Positions 45,805-58,502 of a DNA stretch of 64,000 bases are shown here, one piece after another. The notes under the pieces are model-generated. The model did not search any database. It was not told the origin of the DNA and was given only the letters and a program-made list of their open reading frames with translations. The translations under genes and the position numbers were made by a program. This DNA comes from Siphonodentalium dalli (lineage: Eukaryota; Mollusca; Scaphopoda; Gadilida; Siphonodentaliidae). How positions within the stretch are numbered: position 1 is the first letter of the stretch; the number at the start of each line of letters is the position of its first letter. Where the stretch lies: contig CP136066.1 of NCBI GenBank assembly GCA_032622095.1, positions 56,632,609-56,696,608 of the forward strand, read 5' to 3'.

Positions 45805-47289
45805 GTACGCCCATCGTTTCAGTTCATGTTCTATCTATTTTGAGTACACGTGTTTCGTTGGGAATTCCCGATCTCTTAAAAACACATTGATACGCGAGAT
45901 CTCTTGATACGCCCGCTTAGGTTGTATATTGACAGGCGTACTTGCTATTTGCGTACTCGTTTTGCTGTGTATGTTCTCTGTAATATCTACCAGCTGACCC
46001 TATGCACAAGTCGGTGTCGCACTAACGCTGCGATTTCATGCCGATCGGTCATGCGTTCAGAATATGTTGTTGCTAATATTCGTTGTCGATAATATTCGAT
46101 GTCGCTTATCCGTAATTCAAACTACGATTGGTGCGTCGTTTGAATCATAGCTTGTCCCGGTGAAATCTTTTCTTTTGCGTTTATATAGTTTGATTTTGCG
46201 CTCTGGCAGTCGTCTCTTCGACACCACGAAGACATAAACTTGAATTGGCAGGAGGACATCACTTACATATTAAAGTAGAAGGCAAATACGTGCCTTGTTT
46301 ACGCTAGAAGACAAACACTTGCCTCGTTTCTACCGGGTAGATTCCAATGGTGTCGTTCGTTTTGGTAACAACACATAGCGATGAATTGTGTTCACAATAC
46401 ATGTAGCTTCGGTGCGATTTTACGATCTACTTGTATTGACAGTAGGCTAAACGTACTTGTAATGCATCACAGTACGTGGACATGTTATCGCGAACGTGGC
46501 GACCAGGCTTCTCGCTCCAACTGCGACGTTTTATTCTTTTGTAAGAAATGTTGACACACACTATAAGATAACCGCGCCCGGGAAGAACGCTAATGTACGG
46601 ACTTTCTATCTGTATCGTTCTTCTGAGAATATTCATTCTTGTTTAGATCTAGGCATTGTTTCAGCTACCATTATCTTTCTCCGCATGTGGGGATACCGGT
46701 GAAGAATATCAATACAACGCAAATGAGGATTTACTACGACTTAGATTGTTTTCTTTCAGAAACTGGGTATACGATGTCCGTCTGATCTAAAAGGTCCCGG
46801 AAACAATGACTGCGACTATTTGTTACTGATTTCTCTAAAGACGCAATTGCAATTTTAGTCTGAATATTTTACTGAAAGTAGTTAAATATTCTATTTTTGG
46901 ACGGAAAACAACATATTCCACACTGAATATCGGTTGGAAAATCAAACTATGATTTTCTATCATAACAATTTCAACTTATATTTTGTTTTAAATTTTCGAA
47001 TATATTTGAGTTGATTATGTTTGTATTTAATATGCATTAGGAGCATCTAACTATCCGTGCTTGGAAATTGACAAGTTTTAGAAACAGTTTAAAAGGGCAT
47101 CATGCAGTAGGCACCAGTCATTATACTGATTATCACCCTTTGATAGCAATCTCTTAATTATACTCAGAAACACCCTCCTACTGATCGCGAGAAAAGTATC
47201 TTGACATATAGCATACACAGAACCAATAAATAAATAATTGTAATAAATGGGCGCGAGCCATTCTAAATTCGCGAGAACTTAACTTTCCA
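45805..47289. other. No recognisable gene
   Basis: Short chance frames up to 69 codons; no motifs, TIRs or RNA genes were seen. Confidence 0.4.
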
Positions 47290-47724
47290 ATTAAGATGGA
47301 CCTTGTTTTATGAAATGCGTTCTTGAAACGGAAAAGAAATGTCATTAGACCCATCTTACGTCTTAGATTAAGTTTGTCTTAAGATCATCTTAAGTCCTTG
47401 TTTCATGGAACTGGGCCCTGGATATTAAACGCTGAAGAGAAAAACGTTCTATCACTTACAATGAACACAGTCACAGTGAATACAACTTGATAATCCGGAT
47501 TCCCGAAAGTTTTATACCTTTTCTCAGCAAGCTGGACTCGTACCAGAAAACAATATACGTCACACAACATTATATAATAACTTTATAATATTTACAGTCA
47601 ATACAGAAATAATTGGATGATGGCCTAACAAAAAGAGAGACTTTAATGTCCAAACGTGTCCGGTGCACTAACTCAAGTAAAATCAGGTCCGTCGGCAGTT
47701 CCACATTATACGGATGGAAACAGT

Positions 47725-48590
47725 GGAGGGGGGGTCATTCACTTTTTGTCCATACAGTAGGCCGGGGTGGGTGGGTGGTTCAGCCGCGAAAAAAGTCACT
47801 TTTTTCCAAGTGGTCACAATTGTTTCCTCTTACAACATTTCTGCAATATATTTGCCTCAAAGTGTTCAGCATCATTTTTAAGGTGTGTATGACACTTAGG
47901 GCAGTGTTTATGGGGTAGTTAGTGTGGATATAAGTTTCTATTTACACATACATGTGCGTGTCTGAATGCTTGACCTGGATCTGGCCTTAGCACAGTACCT
48001 AGCCCAAGAACTCAGCTCATGGAAAATTAGTTTTGTGATACATGGTGGATTTCAGCTGAATATCTATATTGTTGGAGAGTTAATTGCCAGGTGGTGTTGC
48101 CCTAATATTTCTTTCAAAAATCTTAATTGACATAAATTCATGTGATAACATGGGACACATCTAAAGTTACACTTGCTGTGATGAAAAGAAGGTACACTAA
48201 TGCTTTTATACTTGTTTACATGTATAATGAGCTACATCAGACAATATTTGAGGACGAAACAATCAATAATTTACTAATCAGCACATGTATTCTTTGTGTT
48301 ATTTTGGGGTTTTTCCAGGTTTTTTTTTAGATCACTTCCTGTTTCGTGTTATTACAAAAGTTGGAATGACTTAGAAGAACCAGAAACGGAAATAGGGTAA
48401 CTGTAATACTGACCATCAAGCTTAAATGGTGTGAGACTACAGATTTTTAGGTAAAAAGGGGGTAGGTACCCCGCATGAAATTGGACAAAATACTTTGTCC
48501 TTCAAATAGGGGGGTGGTGGGTACCCAAGAGCCGGAAAAAAGTTTTTTCAGCCTACTGTCATGTCACTTTTTTCCGACCCCCCCCCCCGG
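47725..48590. mobile_element. G-rich TIR element with 10-bp duplication
   Basis: Inverted ends GGAGGGGGGGTC..ACAGTAGGC and its complement (about 45 bp). Flanks TGGAAACAGT and TGTAAACTGT; the empty site in unit 2 reads TGCAAACTGT (50185-50194). A 9-10 bp duplication would suit Mutator-like elements, but the family is tentative. No transposase is recognised. Confidence 0.7.
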
Positions 48591-48817
48591 TGTAAACTGT
48601 AAAAAAGAGTCGATTCCAAATATCATTTGACATCGTGTTGAACAAATTGTAGCCGGACTGTAACTTCAACACGCTTATGGTGATTGTTGTGTGACTTCCA
48701 ATGGACAAGAACGAACGCACTAAGTCGTCTGTACAAATGCACCAAAATGAATCATCGCTGACAAAGCATGTATCTTTAACAAAAACGCATTATTAATGTC
48801 AGAATAAAGAGGTTTCT

Positions 48818-49156
48818 ACGGAGCCCCGTAAGTCCCACTTGCGATACTTTTTTTTATCTCGTTTAAACGAGATAATATCTTGCCATACTTTTTTTATCTC
48901 GTTTAAACGAGATAATATCTTGTTTAAACGAGATATTATCTCGTTTAAACGAGATAAAAAAAAAGTATGGCAGGATATTATCTCGTTTAAACGAGATAAA
49001 AAAAGTATGGCAAGATATTATCTCGTTTAAACGAGATAAAAAAAAGTATGGCAAGATATTATCTCGTTTAAACGAGATAAACAAAAGTATGCAAGATATT
49101 ATCTCGTTTAAACGAGATAAAAACAAGTATCGCAAGTGGGACTTACGGGGCTCCGT
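48818..49156. mobile_element. Hyper-palindromic MITE with 8-bp duplication
   Basis: Ends ACGGAGCCCCGTAAGTCCCA and its complement are perfect inverted repeats. Flanks AGGTTTCT (48810-48817) and AGGTTTCC (49157-49164); the empty site AGGTTTCT is at 50410-50417. Inside are eight copies of the perfect palindrome TATCTCGTTTAAACGAGATA (at 48855, 48895, 48916 with one mismatch, 48937, 48979, 49019, 49060 and 49100), separated by A/T tracts and GTATGGCAAGATAT. Confidence 0.9.
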
Positions 49157-49239
49157 AGGTTTCCGTGGGATATAGTTCCATTGTATTTGGTTGACATTTC
49201 GGAATCCATTAATTTCAGGGTTTCGTCGACGGGTTGAAC

Positions 49240-50500
49240 TGTTGGACCTTGTTTTATGAAATGCGTTCTTGGAACGCAAAAGAAATGTCATTAGACCCAC
49301 CTTACGTCTTAGATTACGTCTATCTTAAGATCATCTTAAGTCCTTGTTTCATGGAACTTTAAGGGTTTTAAAAGCTGAAGAGAAAAACATTGTATCTCTT
49401 ACAATGAACACAGTCACAGTGAATAACACAGTTTATTATCCACCACTATTTCTGATTTGGCAAAAGCCGTCCCATGATAATCAGAGAAAAGTCTTATTGG
49501 ATTCCCGAAAGTTTTATTATAAATGGCGACTACGGTGACGTCATTTTGGATAAACATATACAAAGTTGTGTACAGTATGTGTTTTTCTTGTACGAGTCCA
49601 GATTGTGGTGAAAAGTATTATTGTACGAGACGTGACTTTTCACCCCATACTGGACGAAAACAAGAACAACACATACTGTACACAACTTTGTATAATGACA
49701 TTTGTATGACCCATCTGTATGTTTATCGAAATGACGTCACGGAGTCCCGATTCGGGACTCCCGATAACTTTTATAAAAGTCATATTAAACTCGATTCGAG
49801 TCCAATATGACTTTCGGGAGTCCAATATGACTTTTTCCAGGATTATCATGTGACGGCTTTTGCCCAATCAGGAATAGTATTAGTTAAGGGATTGATAATA
49901 AAATGTCAGTATACAGTGTGTGTGTTCTTGTACGAGTCCAGGTTTGTGTTGAAAAGTCATATTGGACTCGACGCCACGCGCCCATTATAACGTTTCACAA
50001 CAACCTGTACTGGTACAAGAACAACACATACTTTACACAACATTGTATAATAACTTTATAATATTTACGGCCAAACAGAAATAATTGGGAGATGGCCTAA
50101 CAAAAACCGTGCCTTTAATGTCCAAATTTGTCGTGCCCTAAATCAAGTAAAATCAGGTCCGTCGTCAGTTCCACGTTATACATGTGCAAACTGTAAAAAA
50201 GAATCGATTCCAATCAGCATTTGACATCGTGCGATGTAGGACACAATGTAGCCTTACTGTAACTTCAAAACGCTTATGGTTGTTGTTGTGTGACTTCCAA
50301 TCGGACAAGAACGAACGCACTAAGTCTTCTGTATAAATGCACCATAATGAACCATCGCCGACAATGCATGTATCTTTAACAAAGACGCACTATATATTTG
50401 AGAATAAAGAGGTTTCTGCTGGATACAGTTCCATTGTATTTGGTTGACATTTCGGAATCCATTAATTTCAAGGTTTCGCTGACGGGCTGAACTCTGTTTT
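49240..50500. repeat. Segmental duplication, unit 2
   Basis: Second copy of 47290-49215, with a foldback (49450-49880) and a related segment to 50040 within it that are not in unit 1. Confidence 0.8.
49450..49880. mobile_element. Nested foldback element
   Basis: Outer arms pair GGCAAAAGCCGTCCCATGAT (49459) with ATCATGTGACGGCTTTTGCC (about 49845). An inner hairpin pairs TACAAAGTTGTGTACAGTAT (49559) with its complement ending near 49695. The inner arm sequence recurs at 49915-50050. Confidence 0.7.
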
Positions 50501-51207
50501 ATCAGTTCAATTCATTGTGCGCCATTGTTACGCTCAACGTTCCTCTAATTCTTAGTCGTCAGAATTGGATAAATGTGTGGGTTTATTCCACACTGATGTG
50601 TGCAGATGAATGCTGGTAGCTTCTAGCTTCTAATGTATGCCCTACAAATAATAATTTAAATGATACTTCCAATGACAGTACAGGCGCACGGTTTATAATA
50701 AACGCGATGTGAAGTACTGTGCATATTCTATTAATATTAATGTTAGTATTCCATGACTGTTGACAATTTATAAAGAGCGTTTATCTGGGTGTTTGTGTCG
50801 TTGTGTATTGCAGGATTGAAACTTTGTTTTAAATATTCGGTGTCCTTGAATTATATGTATCAATTGGACGTATAATGAATTACAGACACCACGAATCGCC
50901 GTTTTGTTTTATTGTGGGATTTGAATAATTACGGCAGCAGGGATTGGTCAATTACTAACCCAAAGTAATTAATGACAATTACTTTCCAATTTTTGTATTA
51001 CAAATACAATTTGTATTAACCACACAGTAATTAATTACAATTACTAGACAATGTAATGAATTACTTTTCAATTACGTTAATGGTACATTCAAAATTCTCG
51101 TTTGTTCATTGAGAACAGTTATGTAAACCAAAATCTGGTCAGAGAGTACGTACCAGACCATTTATTTTTATTTTATAGCACACCTATATTGTTAAAACCG
51201 TGCGTAA
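50501..51207. other. No recognisable gene
   Basis: Contains repeated TAATTACAATTAC motifs (50935-51080); otherwise nothing seen. Confidence 0.4.
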
Positions 51208-53400
51208 TCTATATCTATATTTGGGAATGTCTGTCTGACTGTCTGTCTGTGTTCTATAGCAATGCATGGGTGACCATCTAGATGGACAAAAGGGGTCTAA
51301 CAGGGGTAACATTTTACGAGGAAGATAATGGTGCTTGTTATAAATTTCTAAAATGACGCTGTTGTCAGGGGCAGAAAACAATTTTGTCGTCGACTTCCAC
51401 TTATATATATACATAATCATCTCCAGGATAAGGTACTTTTCGATTCAGTGGTGCACGGGTGGGGATAGGGGCACCAACATTGAATAACAAAAACTATTTT
51501 AGCGTCGATTTCCACCAAATTGATACATATTATTCTTCATGATACGAAGAGTCTAATCGTGTGATTTAAGGACGCTAAATTTGTGCCATTTGGGTGAGAG
51601 ATGGGGGGAGCACTAACTTTGATAATAATTAGTTTAGTTGCCGATTGCCACCAAACCTATGCATAATTATATCCATGATAGCAGGAATCTAATGGACGTG
51701 GTTTATATATGTCAAAAGTGGCGCCGTTCGAGTCATGAATGGGGAGGGGCACCAAAGCTGATACACATATATTTGGCACTAATTGTCACCAAATTCATGC
51801 ACACTCTTTTACAATGATACGAGGAATCAAATCATGTACCGTTTTGTGCCAGTGATGGAGAGAGGAGGGCCCTATCATTGATAACCATGTTTTAGTTGCC
51901 GATATCCACTAAAGCTCTATATAATTATCTCCACAATTCTTTCTAAGGTGTATTTGATGTTAAATTTCACAACCTCGACAAACGTCGACCAAATTAAATC
52001 ACTTGATCAATTATATCTTCTCAACTGTCATAGTTATATGGGGACGGGAATCAGGGCATTCATATAGTGAGCTAGCAAAACAGATACCTAGCAGAAAGCA
52101 TTAAAGTGATGTGAAACACTCCGGTAGGGCGATACAATAGACATGGAGAATAATCTTGATCAAAGTAGTTATTTAAAAAATATTGTATCCAAATTGACAG
52201 CTCACACCGTCAATTTTATATTAGTTGCATGCAGCTCACACCGTCATTTTTATATATTAATTGCATGCAGTGAATGTTGATGGCGAAATCGTTTTCATTA
52301 GTTTATCACTAATAGTTGCGTCCCGAATCGAGATGTAAATATTTACAATTGAGCGTAGTTCAGATGATGTTTTCTATGGAGTGGTACGGTCTATTTGTTT
52401 AAGATTTTCGATGATGTTAGTAGAATACTATATTCCTCCAGTTGGAATAGCGCCTGAAGACTAACTTATCAGTTTCATGTACCCGATTAAGTCCATGATA
52501 TACATTTAAACGTATATTTATCAATTTATTTAAGGGATGCATATATATAAGTATATATTTGCAAAATGAGGGGCATGGAACCGTCAGAGGATGGCATATT
52601 ATAATGGCTCATGTATTATAACATAATTGAGTCTGTTCTATTCAAGATATTTTCCGCAAAAAAAGATACAATTTGTTAAGAGAGATGGAAATGTATAGAG
52701 GGCCTGTCAAAAAATAGCGGTCACAGTGTGCAGTCAAATTTAGTTTTGTTTTTTTGACAAAAGACTTGTCATGTAGGATCATCCAATACTGGCATCTGAC
52801 AAGGGTATATCTGACCAATAAGATAATTTCTTTCAATTTTTAGAACAGACTCATAGCCCAACATAAACAACTTCCAATCTCGCTCTGTGTCAGGCACAAA
52901 CAGCTGATATATAGCAACATTTCTTTTAAACTGATAATAATTAGTCAGTATAGCATCATGAATATAGGAGAACATGGCCATTTCTTTAAAACATATGTAT
53001 CGTCATGGTTATATGATAAACAGGTGTCTTCAAAATCATAGTCCATATTGACTTGTATATCAATTGTCGTCTTTTATTTGTGCGAACTAATGTGTTTATG
53101 ATGTTCATGTTTTAATGCCAATACAAAATATTGAAAAATAAACAAACGTTGACTGTACGATTTAAAAAATGAAAACGTCTGAAGTACGTGCAGTTGTAAA
53201 TAAATAAATACTTCTTTATTTTTATTCTTTGTCGATAAACAACATGTCAATCACTCCGACAAAGTGAGCCACTACATTTAACCCATGTATGAGAATAACG
53301 TTTTGTGATGCCATTTGGATATACAATTTATGAGAATATGTGTAACAATTTGGGCAAGTACGTTATCTCTTCCCACCAAATGCCCGGGCAATCCTGCTAG
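51208..53400 (+). mobile_element. Non-autonomous Helitron C
   Basis: Starts TCTATATCTATATTTGGG after A and ends CCGGGCAATCCTGCTAG before T. Same family as A and B, with fewer core repeats and element D inserted at 52106-52502. Confidence 0.85.
52106..52502. mobile_element. TTAA-flanked element D, copy 2, inside Helitron C
   Basis: Inserted at TTAA: Helitron A has the uninterrupted sequence GCATTAAACGTATA (TTAA 39768-39771), while C has GCATTAA, the element, then TTTAAACGTATA. Confidence 0.8.
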
Positions 53401-54690
53401 TTTTCTATATTCACCTTTCTTTGTAGCAAAGAAATGCGCTCGAATATCTGTATCATCTTTTCGAGAACTTATAACTGGCTGGTCACTCATTGCATGGGGG
53501 TCGTTTCACACCAATCCAATAATTGGCGGGACCATCATAACTGTTCAAGTAATCAGATATATACGAGCACATATCTACGCTCAAATCAGAGAACAAGCAA
53601 CTGGTAGTAGTCAAAAGAACAATGAGTTGAACAAACCCACAAAGAATAGTTGGCGGTGCTTGCCATAATAATATGTTAGATATATAGTCGATATATAGCC
53701 GCGGGGGGGGGGGGGGGGGGCAAGAGGACACACCCTTTTTTTCGCCAATTACGGGTACCTAATAGTTGTATATAACTTGGAATGAGTAAGTTTTCGAATA
53801 ACGTAGTGCGTTATTATCATAGTATGGTACTCTTCGTCACTACGAAACCGGGCTGACATCACTGTGGCATTATAGCAGATGTGGTACAGCTGACGCTTTA
53901 CCTCAACTGCAAGAACCGATTGATGACACATACATCCAGACAATAAAAAATCAATATACTAGTCTATGTATCCCAACCGCAATAACATGTACTCATGCAC
54001 GAACTAAGACCATGGTAGAAGCTATATGGACAACCGGTTCACACCAAGACACCAGTGACCACACAGCGACTCGTTGTATGTCCAGGGTAACAGTTAATAC
54101 CTCGCTTCAAATATATGTCTTGTGAATAACAGGACAATTTGTGGTTATTATCGTCGTTTTTCCATTGGGCGTAAGTAGTATCAACACCTTTTTGACATTT
54201 GACAATTTCCCTGTTCCAGAGATACCATGTACCAGTACATACCAAAAATAATTCATTTCATAAGAAAATAAGAATAATATAATTTTGTCGAGATATCCCA
54301 GAATAAGGTCTCTCACGCCAAAATGTTAAAATCACAGAAAGAAGTATCTATCTTGAACAAACATACTACCGGTCACATTTTGTTCATAATTTGCAAGGAA
54401 GTGTGAAAATCGTCCACCGTATTAACCATACCCCCAATAATTAGACACTTCTTATTCTCGTAAAGGTAGTGGTACTTTCCCCCATATTTGAGGTTTAAAG
54501 CTCCTATCATGAGTTTTCTAAGACTAAAGGTACCAGAACGGCAATTTGACCGCATGTTTTGTACCAGCAAGGTCATATTTGCTCTAGTAGCTCATAAGCA
54601 ACCTCGTGTGCAATGTAATCTATGCGATGAAACACGGATTTCAAATTTAGTTTATCAGAGAATCGACAAAGTCAGTCGGAATTTCGATGC
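53401..54690. other. No recognisable gene; G-run
   Basis: An 18-G run lies at 53703-53720. A 117-codon frame (53315-53668) begins within the Helitron end and has no motif. Confidence 0.4.
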
Positions 54691-54691
54691 T

Positions 54692-54895
54692 GGCACGATA
54701 TGTCGGATATAACCGTAAGTAAGAGACGTCGCTCTTTCATCGCATCGAATACAATAAGGTGGTCTACATTGTATTCCATGCTGGCACGATACATCGGATG
54801 TAACCGTAAGTTACAGACGTCGCACTTTCATCATGTCGAATACAATACGGATGTCTACATTGTATTCCATGCGATGAAAGTGCGACCTCTGTAAC
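54692..54895. repeat. Two tandem units ending in a long hairpin
   Basis: ATGCTGGCACGATA, GGATnTAACCGTAAGT and TCGAATACAAT recur about 90 bp apart. Positions 54810-54895 fold into an 86-nt hairpin: arms of about 37 nt with three or four mismatches around a 12-nt loop. The length and shape resemble a microRNA precursor, but small foldback elements look the same. Confidence 0.6.
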
Positions 54896-55534
54896 GGGCC
54901 ACCATAATAACCATCTGGTTTGTGTTGAGGAACATTTATTGAGGGGGGCAGGGACCCAGAAATAAGGGGGCATAGATTCATTGAAATTTATCTGGAATAT
55001 GAACACAAACCATATAGACAATTATATAAATGCCTGAAATGAGTACAGAATAGGCTTTCATAATTTGATACACAATGCCCATACTATTTGGGGTGCCAAC
55101 AGTACTTTGATCTTGTGACCGAAAATGTGATTTTTATGCAAAACATAACCAAAATATTGCATTGTCAGACCCATGGGCACAACATATTTTTGAGCAGGAT
55201 CACAATGTTGGTGCAAAGGCCTCTTAAAACTATTACCGTTTGCAATTCCAGAAAATCTATTTTATTGCTGTCTATGGGTGGGTCAAGTTCACTTGCACAT
55301 AATTGTGTCACAAGTGTAGGGCACCTAAAGTTACACAATTTTATATACGACCTTGGTATCGTTTGCTGTCGAACATGGGTCATATTTTGTATGAGAAAAG
55401 GATTAACTATGACAGGGACGTTATCAGATAGGGCTGAGTGGGGGCTGGGTGAGGGCCCGGGTGTAAATTTTGACCGCCTCGTGAACCAGTCAGTTTTCTC
55501 CATTTGATTAAGTTTAACTCCTCTCGATAAACCC
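54896..55534. other. Overlapping opposite-strand frames, unknown
   Basis: Frames of 139 codons (55088-55507, plus) and 112 codons (55165-55503, minus) cover the same bases. Neither shows a recognised domain; at most one can be real. Possibly a fragment of an old repeat. Confidence 0.3.
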
Positions 55535-55706
55535 CTGTTCTGCTCAGACTGCTCCTGCCAACAACAGCGTCATTTTAGAACATTCTAAGCCGCACCATTA
55601 TTTTCCTCGTAAAAAGTTACAAATGTTAGACCCATGTGGTGCCATCTAGATAGTCCCCCATGAATTTATATAGAACGCAGACCGACACATTGCAAATATA
55701 AATATA
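55535..55706 (-). mobile_element. 5'-end fragment of a Helitron A-family copy
   Basis: Minus-strand ATATTTGCAATGTGTCGG and the following GTTCTATATAAATTCATGG match the first 170 bases of Helitrons A and B. It directly abuts the 3' CTAG end of Helitron B, head to tail. Confidence 0.65.
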
Positions 55707-58451
55707 CTAGCAGGGTTACCCGGCGTTGCCCAGGTTAATGTATGCTGTGGATATTTGTTGGGAATAGAGAATGCTCTTGCTTAAAGTGTTATACGTTTTC
55801 TCATAAATTTTATATTCAAATAGCATCACAAAACAAAACATGATTATTACAGTCATGGAATATAAGTAGTGGCTCACCTTAACAATTGTCATTCTATTTA
55901 TCACGATTAATCCGTTCCACCAATAATGAAGTATTTATTTATTTACAACTGCGTATACATTAGACGTTATAATATGATACATGAACATCATAAACACATC
56001 AGTTCGATAAAAGATGATAATTGGGTTTTACATATTGAGATGTATCAAGCAATCTAGTGGGTTGGACTAAGATCTCGAGGACACCTGGCTATCATATCTC
56101 CATGAAGATACAGATGTTTCAAAGAAATTTCCAGGTGCTCCTCTGTTCATGGTGCTATATATTGGCTATATATTCTTAGTTTAAACGAAATGTTGCTGCG
56201 CACATATATCAGCTACATGTGCCAGACACAGAGCGAGATTTTGAGTTGTTTATGTCAGTCGATGAGTCTGTTCTAAAACCCTTGTAAGATGTCAGTATTG
56301 GTAGGATCCTGAAAAGTCTTGTGCTACTAACTGCATTTTCTTGTATATCAGAAGAAACTATATTTGACTGCACACTGTGACCACTATTTTTGAACAGGCC
56401 TTCCATATCTCTTGACAAATTGTAACATTTTGTGGAAACTGTATTGAATGGAACAGACTAGATTTTGTTATTATATATATCCAATCCTCTGACGGTTGGA
56501 GGTCTCTCAGTTTGCACGAATATATGTATCTCTTCAATAGAATGGTAAATATATGTTTAATGATTCTTCTAGTTATCTCTTTTTGCTAGCTAATTGTGTG
56601 AATGCCTTGATTGCCATTCCCATATACATATGACTGTTAAGAAGATATAATTGTTCAAGTGACTTATGTGGGTCACCATATGTCGGGATTGTGAAATGTG
56701 AACGCCCAACTACTTAAAATGACATGGAGATGACCTGGTGACTGTATATAACTTATATGTGGATATCGGCGAATAGCAATCTTATCAATTATAGTGCATG
56801 TCCTCTCGCCATCCGTGACGCAAACGACACCAAATGTGATTTAAGTCATGGTATATCATTAGAGAAAAACGTGTATGAATTTGGTGGAATTTGGTTTATT
56901 AAATCAATTGTTGATGCAACGCTGACTCGACCAACGCCATATTGCGAAGGTGATTATGTATTCGTTTGGTGGAAATCAGCGACAAAACTATTTCACCATA
57001 TTTTTTAAAATTTCCTCTCCCACCAACAGCGTCATTTTAGAAAATTTGAATCCGCACCATTATCTTCCTTGTAAAAAGTTACCCCTCTTAGAACGCCTTG
57101 GTGCCATCTCGATTGTACCGAGTGAAGTTATATATAGTACGCACACAGACAGACAAAAAGACAGACATATCATTTGAGAAGAACGTGTCTGAATTTGACG
57201 GTAATTAGTACTAAAATTATTTTGTATCAGTTTTGGTGACCCTCCCGTCCCTATTTCGGACTCAAGCTGCACACACTAAGACTCATTAGAGATTAGAGAT
57301 GCATATATATGAAATTGGTGAAAATTGGCGAGTATACAAATTCGTATCAAATTTAAGGTCCCCATATCTCTCGCCCATAGGGCACCAATTTGGTGTGTCT
57401 AAACCACACGATAAGATTCCTCGTATCACGCGGAGAAGAATATGTATCAATCTGGTGGAAATCGGCACTAAACATATAGATATAATTGTTTGTGTCCCTC
57501 TCATCACTATACACCACTGACTCGAATGGCCCCACTTGTGACATCCTTATACCACACGATTACACTCCTGATATCATGGAGATGATTGTTTATAAGTTTG
57601 GTGATAATCGGCGACTAAAATAATTTTTTTTTATCAAATTTGGTGCCAATCCCTCCCAAACAGCACCAATATGGCGTCTTTAAATCACGATTAGATTCCT
57701 CGTATCATGGATAAGAACGTGTATCAATTTGGTGGAAATTGGCGCTAAAAAAATTGTGCATCAATTTTGGTGCCCCTGTCCCTTTCAATGCAACCCTGAC
57801 TCGAATGAGGCCACATTTGACAGATAAAAGCCACACCATTAGACTCCTTATACCATGGGGATGATTTTGTATAAGTGTGGTGGCAATCGGCGACTTATTA
57901 TCAAATTTAGTGCCCACCCCCTCCCAATCTCTCATCCAAAAACAACAAACTGGCGTTGTTAAATCGCACAATTAGATTCCTTGTCATGAAGAAGAATATA
58001 TATCAATTTGGTGGAAATCGGCGCTAAAATTAGTTTTATCAATTTTGGTGCCCCTCTCCCCTTCCGTTCATCCCTGACTCAAACGACGCCATTTTTGACA
58101 TATTTAAACCACACCGTTGGATTCTTCATATCATGGGTAAGTTTGGTGGCAATCGGCGACAGAAAAAAATATCTGCCCCCACCCCCTTCCGGGCACCCCT
58201 GACGCGAACGTCGCCATTTTGCCATATTTAAACCACGCCATTAGATTCCTCATATTATGGGGATGATTATATATAAGTTTGGTGGCAATCGGCGATATTT
58301 TTTTTTCTCCCCCTCCCCCTGTTCTGCCCCTGACAACAACGGCGTCACTTTAGAAAATTCTAACCCCGACCATTATCTTTCTCGTAAAAAGCTACTCCTA
58401 GTAGACCCCTTTGGCATCATCTAGATGGTCCCCTGTGAATTTCTATAGAAC

Positions 58452-58482
<31 letters not shown>

Positions 58483-58502
58483 TTCGCAAATATAGATATA
58501 GA
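55707..58502 (-). mobile_element. Non-autonomous Helitron B, inverted copy of A
   Basis: On the minus strand it starts TCTATATCTATATTTGCG (58502; a start three bases further out is possible) and ends CTAG at 55707, before T. The same dimeric core runs at about 56750-58350 and the same 70-codon frame at 56209-56418. Very similar to A over its length. Confidence 0.85.

Larger units (their letters stand above)
47290..49215. repeat. Segmental duplication, unit 1
   Basis: Matches 49240-50500 in the same orientation: the GGACCTTGTTTTATGAAATG start, then GATGGCCTAACAAAAA and TTTGACATCGTG blocks. Unit 1 carries two insertions (47725-48590 and 48818-49156) absent from unit 2. Confidence 0.85.

Noticed and set aside
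48840-49135. CRISPR-like array of 20-bp repeats
   Set aside because: Repeats are perfect palindromes, the spacers are near-identical A/T tracts, and the whole lies between TIRs with a target duplication in an animal genome.
55088-55507. Opposite-strand ORFs of 139 and 112 codons
   Set aside because: They overlap completely and neither has a recognisable motif; not supported as genes.
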